A DNA stretch of 64,000 bases from Fen-1362 sp964597035 (GTDB taxonomy: Bacteria > Planctomycetota > Phycisphaerae > Sedimentisphaerales > Anaerobacaceae): the NCBI GenBank assembly GCA_964597035.1, contig CAZQWM010000002.1:62001-126000 (forward strand), in the 5' to 3' direction. The notes below the pieces were generated by a model that worked only from the letters and a program-made list of their open reading frames with translations, did not search any database and had not been told where the DNA came from. The position numbers and the translations under genes were made by a program. Positions 36,441 through 44,104 of the stretch are shown one piece after another. Position 1 is the stretch's first letter. Each line of letters starts with the position of its first letter.

Positions 36441-38164
36441 TATTCCGCCCTCACATCGACGACTCTGGTCAGCTCTTCAACAGTAGTATCACCGCTAAGC
36501 ACTTCGTCGATTGCGCTCTTAGTCAACGTTCTCATACCTTCCTCTATTGCCTGCTGCTTTATCTGCCCATCGCTGCAGCCGTCGGTTATCATCCTGCGAA
36601 TCTGGGGACTAACACCAAGAATCTCAAAGACGCCCCTTCGGCCACGGTAGCCGGTACCCCGGCAATTATCACACCCGACACCTCGATAGAGCTGTAAGCG
36701 GCCTTCGGGGCGGCTCTTGTCAAACAGAGTCTTTATTTCCTCGGCAGTGGGCTTATATGACTGTCTGCATTTTTCACAATTCGTCCTTATCAACCGTTGT
36801 GCGACGCTTCCCAATAGTGCGGACGCCACGAGAAAAGGCGCCACACCCAGGTTTATCAAACGCGACATCGCCCCCGCCGCATCATTTGTATGCAGGGTGC
36901 TGAGAACCATATGCCCGGTCAAGGCGGCGCTTATGGCTATTTCCGCTGTTTCGGGGTCACGTATCTCTCCGACCAGAATCACGTCCGGGTCCTGTCTGAC
37001 AATACTCCGCAACGCCGAAGCAAAAGTTAACCCCGCAACGGGCCTGACCTGAAGTTGAGTTATCCCCTCAAGCCGATATTCAACGGGGTCTTCCACCGTC
37101 ACGATATTTTTTTCGGGAATATTGAGAAGCTGCAGCACCGAGTAAAGAGTCGTGGTCTTACCACAGCCGGTAGGTCCTGTAAGCAGAATCATTCCATATG
37201 GATTGCTGACGAGCTGTTTGAATTTCAGATTGTCATCAGGCGAAGGCACAATTGTGTCAAGCGACCACCTCGCAGCGTATTTATCGAGTATCCTCATAAC
37301 AATCTTTTCACCGCCGGTTGCCGGCAGCGAAGATACTCTCAAATCATACTCCCGGCCGTCATGCTGCACCGACAGATGTCCATCCTGAGGCAACCTCTTT
37401 TCAGAAATGTCCATCTCCGACATAATTTTTATGTGCGAGATTACCTCAAGCTGTGCCGACGCCGGAACGTTCAAAGTATCCTGTAAAAGTCCGTCAACGC
37501 GATATCGCACCCGCATATCCGTATCTCTCGGCTCAAGGTGTATATCGCTGGCACGCGCATCGATTGCTCCGCTTATTATTGAGGACACCAGCCGAGTAAT
37601 AGGTGTCTCGGCAACCCTGACAGATTCACGCTCGGCTTCGGCAAGCTTGGTCTCCAGCAGCTTATCCTCTTCGGGGTCCTGCCCCGGCTCCTTCTTGAGA
37701 TGCATCGTTACGATAGTCTGCCTCGTAACATCGCGGACGTTGAAGTGATGATGTATCGCGTGTCTTATCGCGGCAGGTGCCGCTGCAACCGGAGCAACCT
37801 CATACCCGGTTTTCATCTCAATCTGGTCGCGGATTGCGAGATTCAGCGGTGAACTCATTGCAACAATCAGCTGCTTGCCTTCCTTTCTGATGGGAATTAC
37901 ATTGTGCTTGTTTACCATCTCATGAGAAAGCAGATGAGCCGTCATCGAATCAACCATATCCGGAGCAAGATTAACAAACTCAATACCGTGAACGGCAGCG
38001 ACAATCCGCGTGAGCTGCTCCTCATCCACGAGCTTGCCCTTCTTGAGTATGCTTATCAAGCTCCGGCCGGTTTGCCGTTGTTGGGCAAGCGCCACCTCCA
38101 GTGTGGCTTCGTCGATGATTTTTTCTTCCTTAAGCAGCGAAATTATCGGCTCTTGGTTTTCCAT
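36440..38164 (-). CDS. pilB: Type IV pilus assembly / type II secretion ATPase
   Basis: The 574-residue product has an N-terminal MshEN-type domain (about 1-150). The secretion ATPase core has Walker A GPTGCGKTTTLYSVL near 329-336, the Asp box, Walker B PDVILVGEIRDPETAEIA, and the His box STLHTNDAAGA. The zinc-binding tetracysteine motif (CEKC...CDNC) falls near 461-500, as in GspE and PilB. It powers pilin addition and is first in the operon. No pilT retraction ATPase or prepilin peptidase gene is in the window. Confidence 0.94.
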   Translation of the reverse strand: MENQEPIISLLKEEKIIDEATLEVALAQQRQTGRSLISILKKGKLVDEEQLTRIVAAVHGIEFVNLAPDMVDSMTAHLLSHEMVNKHNVIPIRKEGKQLIVAMSSPLNLAIRDQIEMKTGYEVAPVAAAPAAIRHAIHHHFNVRDVTRQTIVTMHLKKEPGQDPEEDKLLETKLAEAERESVRVAETPITRLVSSIISGAIDARASDIHLEPRDTDMRVRYRVDGLLQDTLNVPASAQLEVISHIKIMSEMDISEKRLPQDGHLSVQHDGREYDLRVSSLPATGGEKIVMRILDKYAARWSLDTIVPSPDDNLKFKQLVSNPYGMILLTGPTGCGKTTTLYSVLQLLNIPEKNIVTVEDPVEYRLEGITQLQVRPVAGLTFASALRSIVRQDPDVILVGEIRDPETAEIAISAALTGHMVLSTLHTNDAAGAMSRLINLGVAPFLVASALLGSVAQRLIRTNCEKCRQSYKPTAEEIKTLFDKSRPEGRLQLYRGVGCDNCRGTGYRGRRGVFEILGVSPQIRRMITDGCSDGQIKQQAIEEGMRTLTKSAIDEVLSGDTTVEELTRVVDVRAE

Positions 38165-38411
38165 AATACCCCTTCGCTACAGACATACCCCATCCCAGTC
38201 AGCACTGTTTATCGACACCCATCACCAGTGACTTAAAGACAAAGACAGGAAGGTATTATGGGTTGAGCGAATGCCCTTATATAAAGCGGCGAAGTCTTAT
38301 AACAACCGCTTGAAAAAACTTGTAATTCGTAGACCAAGCCTCTTCGCTTGAGGACAACCACGCCAAAACAAACGTCCGGCACGCCTAAACCGAAAATTGC
38401 CAGAAGTGCGC

Positions 38412-38439
38412 AAAAAATAAGCCGGTCGTAAATGACTGG
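38412..38439 (-). terminator. Terminator-like hairpin beside the tRNA relic
   Basis: On the minus strand CCAGTC-ATTTAC-GACCGG (one G-U pair) is followed by CTTATTTTTT. It lies just 3' of the tRNA fragment at 38462-38499. A very similar hairpin occurs at 41123-41146. Confidence 0.45.
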
Positions 38440-38461
38440 CTGGAATCGATTTACTTCAATA

Positions 38462-38499
38462 GGGGGGAGGATTCGAACCTCCGACCTTCGGGTTACGGG
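38462..38499 (-). pseudogene. tRNA 3'-half relic (anticodon loop to acceptor), near-identical to tRNA-fMet of this window
   Basis: The 38-nt minus-strand sequence from the anticodon loop (CCCGTAA) through the T-arm (GGAGG-TTCGAAT-CCTCC) matches the initiator tRNA gene at 61365-61438 at 36 of 38 positions. The 5' half (acceptor strand, D-arm, 5' anticodon stem) is absent. The break falls at the 5' side of the anticodon loop, a common crossover position for tRNA-targeting integrases. The rest of the 515-bp gap upstream of pilB holds only the hairpin at 38412. Confidence 0.75.
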
Positions 38500-38679
38500 G
38501 CAGCACTCCAAAAACACCCATAAGTGCCTGTTTGAGTTATAGTTATGAATTTATGATATTTTCTGAACGTGGAAAAATAAGGCAAAACCATACAACCTGT
38601 AACATACCAGCAAGCCCAAGACAAACGTAGAACCAGCATTTTTAAGATACAACCTCGCCAAACTAAAAAACTCCCCTCT

Positions 38680-40950
38680 CTACTCAAAATCGAATGCCGG
38701 CTCTAACCACTTCTGCGATTCAATTTGTAGTTGTTTAATTTGCTCCAGAGTCCCGGCTGTTTCTATCTGCGAATCTTTGTTAATTTGCAACGCTTTCTCA
38801 TCGGTTGCGATAGCTTTTTGCCGTTGATTGCTAGTTTCCGGCCCTGCAGCTTCTTTAGTTAATTCTGAAAATGTCTGCTCCTGAGCAATTCTCCCCACTT
38901 CGTTTTTCACTTGGCCTTGTTTTGCTATATCATTGTCGAATCTAACATATAAATGGCCTATTACTATCCCAAGGATCATGGTTGGAACCAAAGCTATTAA
39001 CGAAAGTTTAAATCTTGATGTAACTTTTGCCGCTTCTTTTCTGATTTGTTTTATTTCTTCATCCCGCGTCTCGATATCCCACTGCGCCTGATTCAGCTGC
39101 TCAACAGATTTTTGTTGCTGCTGCTTAGCATTAGCCCTAACCTTCTCCAAGGTTTCTTCATATTCCATGCTTTGCCGTAATGCCCTTTTCTTTTCCGAAG
39201 ATAGCGCCTCGGTCTTGTGGTTTGCTTCATTCACAGCAGCAGTAAGCTGCCCTTCTGTCTCTGTGACCTTCGCTTTAAACTGGGCTATCGTTTGTTCATA
39301 ATCAGCCCGCTGTTGCTCTGCTTGTTCTCTGGCCTGATTCCGAGCCTGGCTCAATGTCTCCGCATGTTCTTGTCTTTCCCTTTCTGCATCAGCCGTCAGC
39401 TTTTGTATGGTCTCTTCATATTCCCTGCTTTGCTGTAATGCCCTTTCCTTTTCCGAAGCAAGTTCCTCAACCTTGTGGTTTGTTTCGTTCACAGTAGTAG
39501 TGAGCTGCGCCTCTGTCTCTTCGACCTTCTCTTCGAGCTGGGCTATAGTTTGTTCGTAACCAGCCCGCTGTTGCTCCGTTTGTTCTCTGGCCTGATTGCT
39601 AACCTGGCTCAATGTCTCCGTATGTTCTTGTCTTTCCCTTTCTGCATCAGCCGTCAGCTTTTGTATAGTCTCTTCATGTTCCCTGCTCTGCTGTACTGCC
39701 TTCTCCTTTTCCAAAGCAAGTTCTTCAGCTTTGCTGTTTACTTCGTTCACAGCAACAGCTATCTGCGATTCTGTTTCTGTAATCTTAGCTCTAAGTTGGG
39801 CTATAGTTTGCTCATAATCAGCCCGCTGTCGCTCCATTTGTTCTCTGGCCTGATTCTGAGTCTGGCTCAAGGTCTCCGCATGTTCTTGTCTTTCTATTTC
39901 AGCGTCAGCTGTCAGCTTTTGTATAGTCTCTTCATACTTGCTGTTCTGCTCCTGAGCATTTTGCTTTAAATCGTCCAATGATTTTTCATAGTCGATTAGC
40001 TCCGGCCCTATAGCTTTTTCCCCGGCAACTATCTCGGCACCGCTATCGCGAAGTTCTGTCAACAATTCGACCGCATTGCTGTGCCTGTTCTGTGGATTCG
40101 CAGAAAGAGAGCGTCGTAAAACTTCATTTTGTTTCTCGCTCAACTGGGCCAATTGTTCGGATTCTTGTTCAAGCTCTTGGAATTGTAGCCGGCCATGCCG
40201 ACTGAAAAGCTCTTTACATAAACTTTGGTAGATACATGCTGCCAGTGAATATATATCACTCTGCTCAGAACAAGTCACATTTTCTAATTGCTCCGGTGCC
40301 GTACAAAAAGACGGTTTTATTACCTCCTCTGGCAATAGCCGAGAAAGCATCTCTTTTATTTCCTTTCCAATCGCAAAATTTGCAAGCTTTGCGATGCCTT
40401 CTGAGCCTATCATAATATTATCTGGGCTAATGTCACCATGAATAAACCCCTGCCTATGTGCAATATCAAGACTCTGGGCAATCGGACCAAATATCTCAAG
40501 CGCCTGTTCGATATTTAATGGCCCTTCAGATGCGATTCTTTGCTCCAGTGTACACCCATCGACATACTCGGCCACAACGTATCGGGCATTCTTTTCCGGA
40601 TAGAAGCCCGATACATTTAAGATATGTTCATCAGTTAATCCTTTTAAACTATTACATAGCTCGCAAAGAGAGCTTATTTCCCCCTCATCTTCACCCACAA
40701 TGATCGGCAATGCCCAGATCATTACGTCTTTTTTCTCTTTTACGTCTTCAGCAAGATATTTAACCCCCGTAAAATCGGAACTGAGCTCGCGAGTAATTAT
40801 ATAGCGCATCTGTAGAACTTGGCCGTTGCTCGTGCCGCCATAAGTATATAATCCGCATCGAAGGTCACTGCCCAAAAGCGGAAATGTGCATTTCCCGCAC
40901 TGCTGGGCCTTATCTACGTTACTAAAACCACAACTGGGGCATTCAATCAT
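38680..40950 (-). CDS. Membrane-anchored Ser/Thr pseudokinase with zinc ribbon and tandem coiled-coil repeats
   Basis: The 756-residue product begins with a zinc ribbon (CPSC...CGKC, residues 4-21) and continues into a protein-kinase-like domain at about 48-310. The catalytic-loop motif is kept as FIHGDISPDNIMI and the APE motif as TAPEQL, with SDIYSLAACIY. The VAIK lysine is replaced (DVMIWALP), DFG is replaced by NFA (KLANFAIGKE), and no glycine-rich loop is visible. It is therefore predicted to be catalytically weak or dead. Residues 337-594 are three 86-residue coiled-coil repeats and part of a fourth, followed by a membrane helix at about 650-670 and a short tail. The gene is isolated in an accessory stretch. 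Confidence 0.8.
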   Translation of the reverse strand: MIECPSCGFSNVDKAQQCGKCTFPLLGSDLRCGLYTYGGTSNGQVLQMRYIITRELSSDFTGVKYLAEDVKEKKDVMIWALPIIVGEDEGEISSLCELCNSLKGLTDEHILNVSGFYPEKNARYVVAEYVDGCTLEQRIASEGPLNIEQALEIFGPIAQSLDIAHRQGFIHGDISPDNIMIGSEGIAKLANFAIGKEIKEMLSRLLPEEVIKPSFCTAPEQLENVTCSEQSDIYSLAACIYQSLCKELFSRHGRLQFQELEQESEQLAQLSEKQNEVLRRSLSANPQNRHSNAVELLTELRDSGAEIVAGEKAIGPELIDYEKSLDDLKQNAQEQNSKYEETIQKLTADAEIERQEHAETLSQTQNQAREQMERQRADYEQTIAQLRAKITETESQIAVAVNEVNSKAEELALEKEKAVQQSREHEETIQKLTADAERERQEHTETLSQVSNQAREQTEQQRAGYEQTIAQLEEKVEETEAQLTTTVNETNHKVEELASEKERALQQSREYEETIQKLTADAERERQEHAETLSQARNQAREQAEQQRADYEQTIAQFKAKVTETEGQLTAAVNEANHKTEALSSEKKRALRQSMEYEETLEKVRANAKQQQQKSVEQLNQAQWDIETRDEEIKQIRKEAAKVTSRFKLSLIALVPTMILGIVIGHLYVRFDNDIAKQGQVKNEVGRIAQEQTFSELTKEAAGPETSNQRQKAIATDEKALQINKDSQIETAGTLEQIKQLQIESQKWLEPAFDFE
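39169..39942 (-). repeat. Three 258-bp in-frame tandem repeats in the pseudokinase gene
   Basis: Units at 39942-39685, 39684-39427 and 39426-39169, plus a decayed fourth below 39168, repeat with an exact 258-bp period; the YEETIQKLTADAE-type start recurs at each boundary. The encoded units are 86-residue heptad-rich coiled coils with Glu/Gln abundance. Confidence 0.9.
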
Positions 40951-41122
40951 CTTTTTTTAACTCCAGCGAATAGATACTTTTTCGGCGCCAAGCTTTCATC
41001 GGAATAATCATACCGGTGCTTAATAAGTACACACTATGCGAATACTCAGAGAACAGTGGGTTCTGGTGGGGTATTTTATAAAAAGTGCTGAAACTAATTC
41101 TGATACAACTTCTTATCAGACG

Positions 41123-41146
41123 AAAAAACCAGTTGTAAGTAACTGG
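41123..41146 (-). terminator. Intrinsic terminator within a tRNA-flank-like repeat
   Basis: On the minus strand CCAGTT-ACTTAC-AACTGG is followed by TTTTTT. It forms part of a 40-nt segment (41129-41168) that matches 38422-38461 at 31 of 40 positions without gaps. Confidence 0.6.
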
Positions 41147-41275
41147 CAGAAATTGATTTACAGCAATAGCGGGGAGAGGACCCGAGACGACATTGGACTC
41201 TCCGCTACGCTTCTTGTCGAACCTCTGTAGCAGCCGCAACGCGGCTGTAGATGTTCTCATCCTCCTGATAAAGTA

Positions 41276-41310
41276 AAATCCGAAGGTATCATACAGGCAC
41301 CTTCGGATTT
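41276..41310 (-). terminator. 12-bp inverted repeat, probable terminator of the radical SAM gene
   Basis: AAATCCGAAGGT (41276-41287) and ACCTTCGGATTT (41299-41310) form a perfect stem with an 11-nt loop. On the minus strand the stem ends in ATTT and is followed by TACTTTATC. The 553-bp region 40951-41503 otherwise holds no gene; it contains short tRNA-3'-end-like pieces. Confidence 0.5.
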
Positions 41311-41503
41311 CAAATAGCGGGGGAATCATATAAGAACTTGGAGATACCAGATATTTGGCAAAATGTGCCGAAAATTGATGGCACTTTTGTCACTTTTTGA
41401 CGACCCCAAAATCGCATAACTCTTTACCCCTCAAACACTTAGCCAATTTAACGCCTCCATGCCCTGACACGATTTTAAGCCCACCTCTAACTAAGCATTC
41501 TTT

Positions 41504-42439
41504 TCAAAACAGGGTTAACTGAGATGGCTTCGACAGCCGCGTGATATTGCAGGATTCGGGCGTGATATCCGAATTTTTACAGCCGCAGATATGAATGGAC
41601 AATCCAAAACTTTCGGCAATGTTTCGGATTCGCCTAAATGCATTTTCTCTTATCTCTTTGGGCAAAGCAACCCCAGAGGAATTCTTCAAACCAATCGGAA
41701 GTTTAATACCATTTCGATATGGGGTGAGCATCTTGGATAGTAGTTCTTTATCCGTTACATTTTTCTTAATGCCTTCTTTGATGGCAGGCCTGAGAAACAG
41801 GTAGTTCACAGCAATTTCCTTAACACCGGTTTTGGCAATCTCTGAAAATAAATCATTCAGCGACTCATCTAAATCCATAATGCCATAAATCAAAGGGTCG
41901 GCACGAGCACCGGTTGTGACGCCTATTCCAACAAGTTTTCTCATCGTCGCAAGTTTCTCTGAAACGCTTGCGGTCTTTGGCTCGAAGATTCTTCTGATAC
42001 TATCATCAACGCTTGTTAATCCAATCTGGCCGCATACCAAATTGCAGTGCCGGGCAAATAGCTTGATGAACTCCTGCGGAACAACTGCCTTTGTGAGGAA
42101 TTGAACGCCTATTCCCGCTTCAAGCAAAATCACCATCGTTTTGTATGTCTGGTCAAGGATTTCGGGAACCGGCTGAAACGGGTCGCAGGATGGGCAAAAA
42201 TATACGGCCTGTGGCTTCGTTCTTTTCCGTGCAAGCTCGTGTCTTAGTTTGTCAGCGGTATTATCGAATAATATAACTTTGCCATCGCCCGGATATTGCG
42301 AATAACCCTTTGTATAGCAATAGATGCAGTTATGAAAACAGCCCGACGTTATGTTGACAGTCGGAATTTTTGAGAGGCAACGAAGCTGCGAAGGCGTAAG
42401 GACGCTTGATATCCTATTTTTTCTAACAAGTCCGGCCAT
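41504..42439 (-). CDS. Radical SAM protein of the spore-photoproduct-lyase-like family
   Basis: The 311-residue product has the radical SAM cluster motif SGCFHNCIYCYTKGY (CX3CX2C) near residue 33. This is followed by YFCPSCDPFQPVPE, LTKAVVP, IGLTSVDDSIRRIFEP and GARADPLIYG, the pattern of SPL-like radical SAM proteins. The C-terminus has extra cysteines (HICGCKNSDITPESC) that might bind a second cluster. The substrate is unknown. It is flanked by a pseudokinase gene and a damaged transposase, without an operon partner. Confidence 0.8.
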   Translation of the reverse strand: MAGLVRKNRISSVLTPSQLRCLSKIPTVNITSGCFHNCIYCYTKGYSQYPGDGKVILFDNTADKLRHELARKRTKPQAVYFCPSCDPFQPVPEILDQTYKTMVILLEAGIGVQFLTKAVVPQEFIKLFARHCNLVCGQIGLTSVDDSIRRIFEPKTASVSEKLATMRKLVGIGVTTGARADPLIYGIMDLDESLNDLFSEIAKTGVKEIAVNYLFLRPAIKEGIKKNVTDKELLSKMLTPYRNGIKLPIGLKNSSGVALPKEIRENAFRRIRNIAESFGLSIHICGCKNSDITPESCNITRLSKPSQLTLF

Positions 42440-42565
42440 ATCTTTTTCCCAGGAAGCAAAAATTTGAAAATCTTATTCTATCAAATACCCCCTGGGATAA
42501 AAAGCAAGCTATAGTATAACAACCGGTACACATAATAACTGATAGTTAATACGTTGGAGGAGAAG

Positions 42566-43823
42566 ATGAAAATACACCCGAAGCGCCTGATTGCGCCAGC
42601 GAACTGGCCGAAACAGGCAAAATCAATTCTGATTCACATCATGTCAATGGCACGTATCGCCCTACTTTATGCAAGGTCTAATTGCTTAAATAATAGAAAC
42701 AGCACAACCGCTATCCAACTCCAGCAAGCCAGAGATGAAATTAATCTCTTCAGAGAAGAGTTGCGAATAAAAGATACTCGTATGATACGCATTCCTCCGA
42801 ACCACAGGCCACATTACACACCGACCGGACGACTGGCCATACTTGAACTCAAAGCAGCAAGGGGCTGGTCAAGCAGCCAAACTGCCGAAGCTTTTCTGCT
42901 AAACCCGGAAACAGTTGCTTACTGGATAAAGATGCTTGACGATATTGGGTCAAATACGTTGCTGCGAACACCTCAGCCAGTAAATAAACTGTCCGATTTT
43001 ATAAGATACATCGTCGGCAGGTTGAAAATTCTCTGTCCAGCTCTGGGCAAGGTTAAGATAGCGCAGGCCTTCACAAAAGCCGGTTTGGTTCTTAGCGCAA
43101 GCTCCGTCGGCAGAATACTCAAAAATAATAAACCACCAAAGGAGCCGGATAGTTTTGCTGCTCAAGTATCAAAGCGGATAATTCATGCCCGCCGCCCTAA
43201 TCACATATGGCATGTCGATTTGACTGTTATACCCATATCAAGCGGCTTTTGGACAAGCTGGCTGCCCTCAGGTCTGGCCTTTCTGCTGGTGGCTAGCTTG
43301 TATCCTCGACCAGTATTCACGATGCATTATCGGCTTCGCCGTGTTTAGGAAACAGCCCACTGCTATGCAACTACGCTGTTTTATGGAGAGGGCCATTCGT
43401 AAAGTTCGTTGCAGGCCAGGGCATATTATCACCGACAAAGGCACTCAATTCAAATCACATACGTTTAGAAAATGGTGCAAACGTAAAGGAATTATTCTAC
43501 GTTATGGGGCCGTAGGCAAATATGGCAGCATAGCAATAATCGAAAGGTCCTTTAGAACTCTCAAATCGGAATGGCTGCGAAAGATTATTATTCCATTTGA
43601 TATCAACGGCATGTGCAAAAAGCTGACGACGTATATCAGGTGGTATAATTGCTTCCGCCCACATCAGGGCCTGAATGGAGCAACACCAGCCGAAATCTAC
43701 GACTCGAAACAACGAAAGTCAGATACTTTCAAATTCGACGCAGATGATAATATTCAGTTGGTAGTGACGTTCTTCGAAGGCGATAGGCACTTACCAATAA
43801 TAAAATTAAAGCAAGCCGCTTGA
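42566..43823 (+). pseudogene. Integrase-core (DDE) transposase gene, frameshifted
   Basis: The start is ATG 42566 right after GGAGGAG. The first frame encodes a helix-turn-helix segment (RLAILELKAARGWSSSQTAEAF) and the first catalytic Asp in HVDLTVIP. Reading shifts near 43265-43280 into a second frame giving WPFCWW...ILDQYSRCIIGFAVFRKQPTA, the second Asp in HIITDKGTQF, the catalytic Glu in IIERSFRTLKSEW and the typical YIRWYNCFRPHQGLNGATPAEIY. All three acidic residues survive, but in two frames. The place resembles a small deletion, not a programmed A-rich slippage site. No convincing terminal inverted repeats were seen in the flanks. Confidence 0.8.
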
Positions 43824-44104
43824 GTTTGGATTTATCACGACATATTTTATCATAGCCGTTACAGATAATACTGACGGTCTGTAAGAACCACGATTTTACT
43901 CACAACCTCCAGTCGTTTCGCTTATATGAATTGGTAGAAAACCGCTGCTGGCTGTAACCAACATTTTAAAAAATGTCTTATATCATGCCGATTTTAATGC
44001 CAAAAGACCGCTGAACCACTACACCGCCAAGGGGTTAAAAAAATGGCACAAAAGGGGGATTCATTGTAGAATCAAAGCACGTTCTTTAAAAGAAAGGGGT
44101 ACGA
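43824..44104. other. Intergenic stretch between transposase remnant and GH57 gene
   Basis: No gene is supported. A short tRNA-5'-like piece may be present on the minus strand near 44011-44035, but it cannot be folded into a tRNA. AAAGGGGT before 44105 is the ribosome-binding site of the GH57 gene. Confidence 0.35.

Noticed and set aside
38233..38517. 94-codon minus-strand open frame
   Set aside because: It is read through the tRNA relic and its hairpin; the VRILPPI-type peptide is a typical artefact of translating a tRNA T-arm.
40943..41329. 128-codon minus-strand open frame upstream of the pseudokinase gene
   Set aside because: It runs through two hairpins and the tRNA-flank-like repeat; its similarity to the frame at 38233-38517 comes from the DNA repeat, not from a protein family.
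44011..44035. tRNA-5'-like sequence on the minus strand
   Set aside because: GGCGGTGTAGTGGTTCAGC looks like an acceptor/D-arm start, but no anticodon or T-arm follows and no stem closes.
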